Assembly: GCA_903845465.1 (NCBI GenBank)
Contig: CAIMXQ010000025.1
Location: 1 to 28,312 of the forward strand
DNA length: 28,312 bases
Direction of reading: 5' to 3'
DNA from: an uncultured Actinomycetes bacterium
Lineage (GTDB): Bacteria; Actinomycetota; Actinomycetes; Nanopelagicales; Nanopelagicaceae
In this document: in pieces, positions 24,790-28,312 of the stretch
Layout of the letters: each line of letters starts with the position of its first letter
How positions within the stretch are numbered: position 1 is the stretch's first letter
Notes under the pieces: model-generated
What the model saw: only the letters and a program-made list of their open reading frames with translations
What the model was told of the DNA's origin: nothing
Database searches by the model: none
Translations under genes and position numbers: made by a program

Positions 24790-25739
24790 GTCCTCGTCTG
24801 CTGGACGGCTTCACCAAAGAGGCCGTTCGGTCTGAATAGAAGTACAACAACCAGAACTGTAAAGACGGTGACAGCTTTCCATTGTGATCCAAGAATTGCA
24901 GATGCAAATTCTTCGAGAAGGCCAAGTGCTAAACCACCAAAGAATGCCCCACGTAGGTTTCCGATCCCACCTAATACCGCTGCAGTAAATGCTGCGATAC
25001 CCATGCTGAATCCGACGTTAAAGACTGTATTTTCATAGACAGTTGTGTAGAGAAATGCTGCCGCACCAGTTGTAAGTCCGCCGATGCAGAAAGTCAGGGT
25101 AATTACTCGGTTGATATTGATACCCATTAACTTGGAGTTCTCTTCAGACATAGATACTGCGCGAATTGATTTTCCAAGTCGCGAACGTCCTACGAATTGA
25201 TCGAGAACTATAAAAATCAAAATTGGGAAGATAATCGCCATCATTGTGTCGATACGGAAATTGGCTCCGTGGAAAGTACCAAAGCTCCACTTATCTAGAA
25301 GTCGTGGAGTAGTCATCGGACGAGAAATTGTAATGATGCGCATGGACTCCAAGAGGAAGATGGAGACTCCAATTGCCGAAATCAGGGAGGCTAATCTATT
25401 TGCACCACGGGCTCGAAGGCGACGATAGGCAACGAGTTCGACGAGTATTGCAAGCAGAGCGCACGCCACCATGGAAGCCACAAAGGCAAAGAACAATGTG
25501 TAAATCAACTTAAAGCCATGAAGTGAAGGCGCGTTAATTGCGTAACCAAGTACATGTGTCTCAATAAAGAGAGTCGCAAATGTACCGACCATAAATACTT
25601 CTGAGTTTGCAAAGTTAATAAGCCGCAGGACTCCGTACACCATCGTGTAACCAAGAGATACAAGGGCGTAGATAAGACCTAGTGATAGCCCTTGCAGTGC
25701 AAGCGACCAAAACTGGCTCGTAATTACCGAGAAATTCAT
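24786..25739 (-). CDS. livH: Branched-chain amino-acid ABC transporter, permease LivH
   Basis: The second membrane permease. From the ATG at 25739 the product is 317 residues, starting MNFSVITSQFWSLALQGLSL. It has the family segments GLIYALVSLGYTMVYGVLRL, NFANSEVFMVGTF, the RAVSMSEENSKLMGIN ATPase-docking loop and GFSMGIAAFTAAVLGGIGN. The frame is open to 25808, but the extra 23 residues would be encoded inside a GC-rich hairpin and match nothing in the family, so I reject them. The ribosome binding site is weak (GATCGGTTGAT). Confidence 0.93.
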   Translation of the reverse strand: MNFSVITSQFWSLALQGLSLGLIYALVSLGYTMVYGVLRLINFANSEVFMVGTFATLFIETHVLGYAINAPSLHGFKLIYTLFFAFVASMVACALLAILVELVAYRRLRARGANRLASLISAIGVSIFLLESMRIITISRPMTTPRLLDKWSFGTFHGANFRIDTMMAIIFPILIFIVLDQFVGRSRLGKSIRAVSMSEENSKLMGININRVITLTFCIGGLTTGAAAFLYTTVYENTVFNVGFSMGIAAFTAAVLGGIGNLRGAFFGGLALGLLEEFASAILGSQWKAVTVFTVLVVVLLFRPNGLFGEAVQQTRT

Positions 25740-25774
25740 ATCAACCGATCTGTTGAGGTCAAGAGTGTTATGAA

Positions 25775-25808
25775 GTGTGGCCACTCCCCCGAAAGGAAGT
25801 GGCCACAC
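25775..25808 (-). terminator. GC-rich hairpin between livK and livH
   Basis: GTGTGGCCACT (25775-25785) and AGTGGCCACAC (25798-25808) form a perfect 11-bp stem with a 12-nt loop. On the minus strand it is not followed by a T run, so it is better read as a processing barrier or attenuator that protects the upstream livK mRNA 3' end than as a complete terminator. It lies 35 nt upstream of the livH ATG. Confidence 0.6.
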
Positions 25809-25842
25809 CTTTAAAACATATGTAGTAACTACATATTTAAAG
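25809..25842 (-). repeat. AT-rich hairpin directly upstream of the GC-rich one
   Basis: ATATGTAG (25818-25825) and CTACATAT (25829-25836) form an 8-bp stem around TAA; CTTTAAA (25809-25815) and TTTAAAG (25836-25842 on the outer side) lengthen it across a 2-nt bulge. On the minus strand it begins 25 nt after the livK stop and is followed by TTTTAAAGG. With the GC-rich hairpin next to it, the 128-bp livK-livH gap holds two tandem structures. Confidence 0.5.
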
Positions 25843-25867
25843 CGTAACTTCTAGATTCAGATGCTTA

Positions 25868-27022
25868 TTAAGCAACTGAGTCGTAGACGATTACGCCATT
25901 CTTTACAAGGTAACCACCGACTGGAGCTCCACCAATGATGTCGCCGTAACGGTCGAACTTGATGGTTTCTCCGCCTGCACCTGTCCATGAACCGTTTGTT
26001 ACACAAAGCTGGATCGCTGAACGAGTCAACGCGCCCTTTGTGATGCAGTCAAGGAAGATGTTAGTTGCGTTGTAAGCAGTTGTTGAGTAAAGACCAGGAA
26101 CCTTGATTCCTGTGATCTTTGTGAAGTCAGCAAGCTGTGCTGCTGTAAGTAACTTATCGAATGGGACGTCAGCTGCTGTGAGACGAACACCTTCTGCTGC
26201 CTTACCTGCAAGGCCTGGGAAGTCAGATGTGTTTGTTCCATCGCCTGATGCCAAGATACCTGTGTATCCACCATCGCGAAGTGCCTTGAAGAGCTTCGCT
26301 GCATCTGTGGTGTAACCACCGTAGATAACAACGTTAGCGCCTGAAGCCTTTACCTTTGAAGCTACAGATGTGTAGTCAGCTGTTCCCTTTGGAACAGAGT
26401 CTGTACCTACAACTGAACCGAGCTTGTTTGCTGTTGCAAGTGTTCCCTTAGCAAGTGGACCACCGTATGTTGTCATGTCATCGATTACGTAGAACTTAGG
26501 TGATGTAACACCCTTAGCTGCGTAACGTGCAAGAGCTGGTGCCTGGAATCCATCGTGTGCTACAACGCGGTGGAATACTGGGAATCCACGATCTGGAGCC
26601 TTTGGATCTGTAAGTGATACAGCAGATGCTGATGGAGCGATCATTGTGAGTCCAGCTGCCTTAAATGCAGGGAATGAAGCGCGTGCTTCACCTGAACATG
26701 ATGTTCCGATAACGCCGATGATTGCCTTATTAGCAGCAACACCTGGAGCTACGTTTGCAGCAACTGTACCGTCGCACTGTGAGTCAGCCTTTACAAGAGT
26801 GACCTTTACCTTTGGGTTCTTTGCATTGTAAAGAGCGATTGCGTAGATCGCGCCAGGAATCTGATCCTGACCGAGCTGTGCATCTCCACCTGTAAGTGGA
26901 CCTTCAAATGCAAGTGAAACTGATGTCTTAGCAGCTGCTTGTGCTGGTGATGTTGCAACTACGCCAAGGGCGAGAGTTGCAGCTGCAGCAATAGCAAGAC
27001 CGCTTACGATCTTCTTATTCAT
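25868..27022 (-). CDS. livK: Branched-chain amino-acid ABC transporter, substrate-binding protein
   Basis: An extracytoplasmic type-I binding protein (Leu/Ile/Val-binding-like, 384 residues) feeding LivHM. The signal peptide is clear: positive MNKK, a hydrophobic core to about residue 23 and an A-Q-A signal-peptidase I site at 27-29. There is no cysteine in the first 80 residues, so no lipobox. The mature part has FEGPLTGGDAQLGQ, GVIGTSCSGEARA, the IAPSASAVSLTD substrate region and VVIYGGYTTDAAKLFKALRD. Two Cys pairs (early SQC...TSC; late DCITKG...QLC) could form disulfides. The substrate may be amino acids, amides or related compounds; family membership does not fix it. A good AGGAAGG site precedes the ATG. 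Codon use appears highly biased, as for an abundant protein. Confidence 0.93.
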   Translation of the reverse strand: MNKKIVSGLAIAAAATLALGVVATSPAQAAAKTSVSLAFEGPLTGGDAQLGQDQIPGAIYAIALYNAKNPKVKVTLVKADSQCDGTVAANVAPGVAANKAIIGVIGTSCSGEARASFPAFKAAGLTMIAPSASAVSLTDPKAPDRGFPVFHRVVAHDGFQAPALARYAAKGVTSPKFYVIDDMTTYGGPLAKGTLATANKLGSVVGTDSVPKGTADYTSVASKVKASGANVVIYGGYTTDAAKLFKALRDGGYTGILASGDGTNTSDFPGLAGKAAEGVRLTAADVPFDKLLTAAQLADFTKITGIKVPGLYSTTAYNATNIFLDCITKGALTRSAIQLCVTNGSWTGAGGETIKFDRYGDIIGGAPVGGYLVKNGVIVYDSVA

Positions 27023-27027
27023 GTAGT

Positions 27028-27069
27028 GCCTTCCTGTTTTTTATTGCTTGTGTCCCGGGACAGGGAGGC
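27028..27069 (-). promoter_or_regulatory. livK leader: pairing that covers the ribosome binding site
   Basis: On the minus strand GCCTCCCTGT (27069-27060) can pair with ACAGGAAGGC (27037-27028): nine of ten pairs, with one C-A mismatch. The 3' arm contains the whole AGGAAGG ribosome binding site of livK. The 5' arm overlaps by three bases a perfect 12-bp palindrome TGTCCCGGGACA (27051-27062), which could be a protein operator. If the promoter guess is right, the 5' arm would lie at the extreme 5' end of the mRNA. Confidence 0.35.
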
Positions 27070-27073
27070 GTAA

Positions 27074-27103
27074 AGAGTAATGCTCAACCCCTACTTGAGA
27101 CAA
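27074..27103 (-). promoter_or_regulatory. Candidate livK promoter
   Basis: On the minus strand TTGTCT (27103-27098) and TACTCT (27079-27074) are separated by 18 bp, each matching four of six consensus bases. The predicted start near 27067 leaves a leader of about 45 nt containing the palindrome and ribosome binding site. The rest of the 158-bp gap to the upstream regulator gene shows no convincing terminator. Confidence 0.4.
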
Positions 27104-27180
27104 GGTGATGAGGGCTAAAAAGCGGCGTGGGAGGTTACTTTCTGATTACAAATTGATGAGAAATAGGGCAGGAAGCGCGG

Positions 27181-27774
27181 TTACTTGTCCAGGGCAGCTT
27201 CTGGCGAAATGACTGCATGTGCAACCTCTTTCATCGTCAATCGACGGTCCATCGCAGCCCGTTGAATCCATGAAAATGCTTCAGGTTCTGAGAGATTGAG
27301 AGCCTTCATCAAGATGCCCTTTGCTCGATCTATAACTTTGCGAGTCTCAAGACGTTCGTGCAGATCGGCAACTTCTTCGGCAAGAGACTTCATCTGACTG
27401 TGGCGGCTAAATGCAATCTCAATAGCCGGAACAAGGTCGCCGATAGTAAATGGCTTTACAACATATGCCATCACGCCTGCATCGCGCGCTCGATCAACGA
27501 GTTCGCGCTGGCTAAATGCGGTGAGCATGAGAACAGGTGCAATCGAAATAATTTTCTCAGCTGCAGAAATTCCATCAAGTACCGGCATCTTCACATCAAG
27601 AATTGCTAAATCAGGTTGATGTTCGATTGCAAGTGCAATTGCTTCTTCACCATTGGTGGCTTGTGCAACAACGTCATATCCAGCTTCTTGCAACATTTCG
27701 ACGAGGTCCATGCGAATGAGAGCTTCATCCTCGGCAACAAGGATGCGGATGCTCGTGGTGGCGTCGTTGCTCAT
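27181..27774 (-). CDS. ANTAR-domain response regulator (PdtaR-like)
   Basis: A 197-residue two-domain regulator. The receiver domain (about residues 9-125) has the acidic pair Glu15/Asp16, phosphoacceptor Asp60 in AILDVKMP, Thr85 and Lys107 in VVKPF, all needed for phosphorylation. The C-terminal ANTAR domain (about 135-190; RKVIDRAKGILMKALNLSE, then AMDRRLTMKEVAHAVI) binds RNA and acts by transcription antitermination in known members. It resembles mycobacterial PdtaR (Rv1626), whose partner kinase is PdtaS; no kinase gene is in this window. The ATG lies one base after the 3' end of the tRNA gene, so there is no room for a ribosome binding site outside the tRNA. No alternative start exists before the receiver domain. 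Confidence 0.93.
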   Translation of the reverse strand: MSNDATTSIRILVAEDEALIRMDLVEMLQEAGYDVVAQATNGEEAIALAIEHQPDLAILDVKMPVLDGISAAEKIISIAPVLMLTAFSQRELVDRARDAGVMAYVVKPFTIGDLVPAIEIAFSRHSQMKSLAEEVADLHERLETRKVIDRAKGILMKALNLSEPEAFSWIQRAAMDRRLTMKEVAHAVISPEAALDK

Positions 27775-27775
27775 G

Positions 27776-27848
27776 TGCCTCGAGTCGGATTCGAACCGAC
27801 ACTATGCAGTGTTTGAGACTGCCCTCTCTACCGTTGGAGTACCGAGGC
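27776..27848 (-). tRNA. tRNA with anticodon CAA (Leu, UUG codon), short variable region
   Basis: A 73-nt cloverleaf: acceptor GCCTCGG/TCGAGGC (six Watson-Crick pairs and one G-U), a 3-bp D stem CTC/GAG, anticodon stem GCAGT/ACTGC (5 bp), loop CTCAAAC with anticodon CAA at 34-36, a 5-nt variable region ATAGT, and a T arm GTCGG-TTCGAAT-CCGAC. The discriminator base is A73, as leucine tRNAs need. CCA is not encoded. Bacterial leucine tRNAs normally have a long variable arm, absent here. The gene lies between pyk and the ANTAR regulator, with the regulator's ATG one nucleotide past A73. Confidence 0.9.
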
Positions 27849-27858
27849 GTAAGCCCAT

Positions 27859-27864
27859 ATCGTA
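27859..27864 (-). promoter_or_regulatory. Candidate -10 box of the tRNA-regulator transcript
   Basis: TACGAT, within CTAATACGATAT on the minus strand, ends 10 nt before the tRNA 5' end and would give a very short 5' leader. The -35 position reads TTCGCC, a weak match. It is the same hexamer as the putative leaderless MFS promoter. Confidence 0.4.
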
Positions 27865-27899
27865 TTAGATGAAGGTAGATAGGCGAAACGAGTGCGGCT

Positions 27900-27940
27900 G
27901 TGGATTAACGACAGTGGATTACGTTTGGGGATTAACGATA
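27900..27940. repeat. Three degenerate 14-bp direct repeats
   Basis: GTGGATTAACGACA (27900-27913), GTGGATTACGTTTG (27914-27927) and GGGATTAACGATA (27928-27940) share GGATTA(A)CG with a period of 14 bp. The third copy contains the pyk stop codon. The repeats lie upstream of the candidate tRNA/ANTAR promoter and could be a binding site, but they are short and may be chance. Confidence 0.35.
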
Positions 27941-28312
27941 AGCAGCGACTACGCCATTAACGGCATCGCCAACCTTGTGTACACGCATCGCATTGGTTGA
28001 GCCAGGGATTCCTGGAGGAGAACCAGCGACAATCATGACAAGCTCGCCGATCTCCGCGCGCTTTCCTTCAAGCAACATCTTATCTGCTTGAAGAACCATC
28101 TCATCAGTGTGCTTAACCATCGGTGTTACCAATGGTTCGACGCCCCATGAAAGTGCGAGACGGTTGTAGGTACCAATTTCCGGAGTGATTGCAAGAATTG
28201 GAATAGGTGAACGCAAACGAGAGATTCGGCGTGCAGAATCACCTGATTGAGTGAAGGTAACGAGGAACTTTGCACCAACAACTAGACCTACTTCGGCTGC
28301 AGCCTTAGTGAT
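27932..28312 (-). CDS. pyk: Pyruvate kinase, C-terminal part (cut by window end)
   Basis: Converts phosphoenolpyruvate and ADP to pyruvate and ATP. The frame is open to the window edge and gives 126 codons of the C-terminal regulatory domain: ITKAAAEVG at the edge, FTQSGDSARRISRLRSP, ILAITPEIGTYNRLALSWGV, a MVIVAGSPPGIPGSTNAMRV phosphate-binding-like loop and the terminal VNGVVAAYR. The TTG at 28216 is an internal Leu, not a start. The catalytic barrel lies outside the window. The 83 bp between its stop and the tRNA hold the 14-bp repeats and no clear terminator, so read-through into the tRNA is possible. Confidence 0.95.
   Translation of the reverse strand: MTKAAAEVGLVVGAKFLVTFTQSGDSARRISRLRSPIPILAITPEIGTYNRLALSWGVEPLVTPMVKHTDEMVLQADKMLLEGKRAEIGELVMIVAGSPPGIPGSTNAMRVHKVGDAVNGVVAAYR

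Noticed and set aside
25740..25808. N-terminal extension of LivH by 23 residues (start at 25808).
   Set aside because: It would be encoded by the GC-rich hairpin arm, has no family match and no ribosome binding site; the family-like start MNFSVITSQFWS is at 25739.
27777..27868. Small plus-strand open frames over the tRNA region with translations such as ESDSNRHYAVFE.
   Set aside because: This is the familiar false translation of a reverse-strand tRNA T arm and acceptor, not a protein.
1..28312. CRISPR arrays, insertion sequences, integrase, toxin-antitoxin or defence genes.
   Set aside because: Looked for and not found; all coding space is taken by recognisable housekeeping or transport genes in conserved actinobacterial order.

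Overview
The window looks like a chromosomal segment of a small-genome, mid-GC (roughly 45-48 % by eye) actinobacterium, most likely a freshwater planktonic lineage of the acI / 'Ca. Planktophila' type. The phylum call rests on RbpA, WhiA, an actinobacterial-type RapZ-YvcK-WhiA block, a PolA with a tyrosine O-helix and no proofreading motif, and an ANTAR response regulator next to pyruvate kinase. The narrower lineage is inferred from composition, very tight packing (no gene-free gap above about 160 bp) and gene content. I found no mobile element, CRISPR array, phage gene or defence system; this is a housekeeping region.

Layout. 1-2304 (+): the end of transketolase, then glucose-6-phosphate isomerase. 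2318-5951 (-): a gap-pgk-tpiA-secG-rbpA operon (lower glycolysis, SecYEG subunit, RNA polymerase activator). 6101-16401 (-): a dense coaE-uvrB-uvrA-uvrC-rapZ-yvcK-whiA run with 4-bp overlaps or gaps of 2-15 bp. 16421-16492: a long composite hairpin terminator behind rpsA (16502-17833, -). 17981-19207 (+): an MFS transporter whose stop overlaps the stop of polA (-). 21845-22252 (+): a hotdog thioesterase divergent from polA. 22258-27022 (-): a branched-chain amino-acid ABC transporter, livK-[two hairpins]-livH-livM-livG-livF. 27181-27848 (-): a tRNA with anticodon CAA, then one base later the start codon of an ANTAR response regulator. 27932-28312 (-): the end of pyruvate kinase.

How it works together. 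The two edges and the left operon supply glycolysis and the non-oxidative pentose-phosphate pathway (Tkt, Pgi, TpiA, Gap, Pgk, Pyk). UvrABC with PolA gives complete nucleotide excision repair and gap filling. RpsA, RbpA, SecG and CoaE are core growth genes. The Liv system imports branched-chain amino acids or similar compounds.

Most worth a second look: (i) the CAA tRNA with a class-I-sized 5-nt variable region, directly abutting the regulator's ATG, which suggests that tRNA 3' processing would produce a leaderless mRNA; (ii) the livK transcript, whose Shine-Dalgarno sequence can pair with the 5' leader, which is followed by two hairpins before livH, and whose product has a signal peptide without a lipobox cysteine; (iii) terminator-like hairpins lying inside the coding sequence of the convergent neighbour gene (pgi and the thioesterase); (iv) no tal, zwf, opcA or pgl where many actinobacteria carry them.
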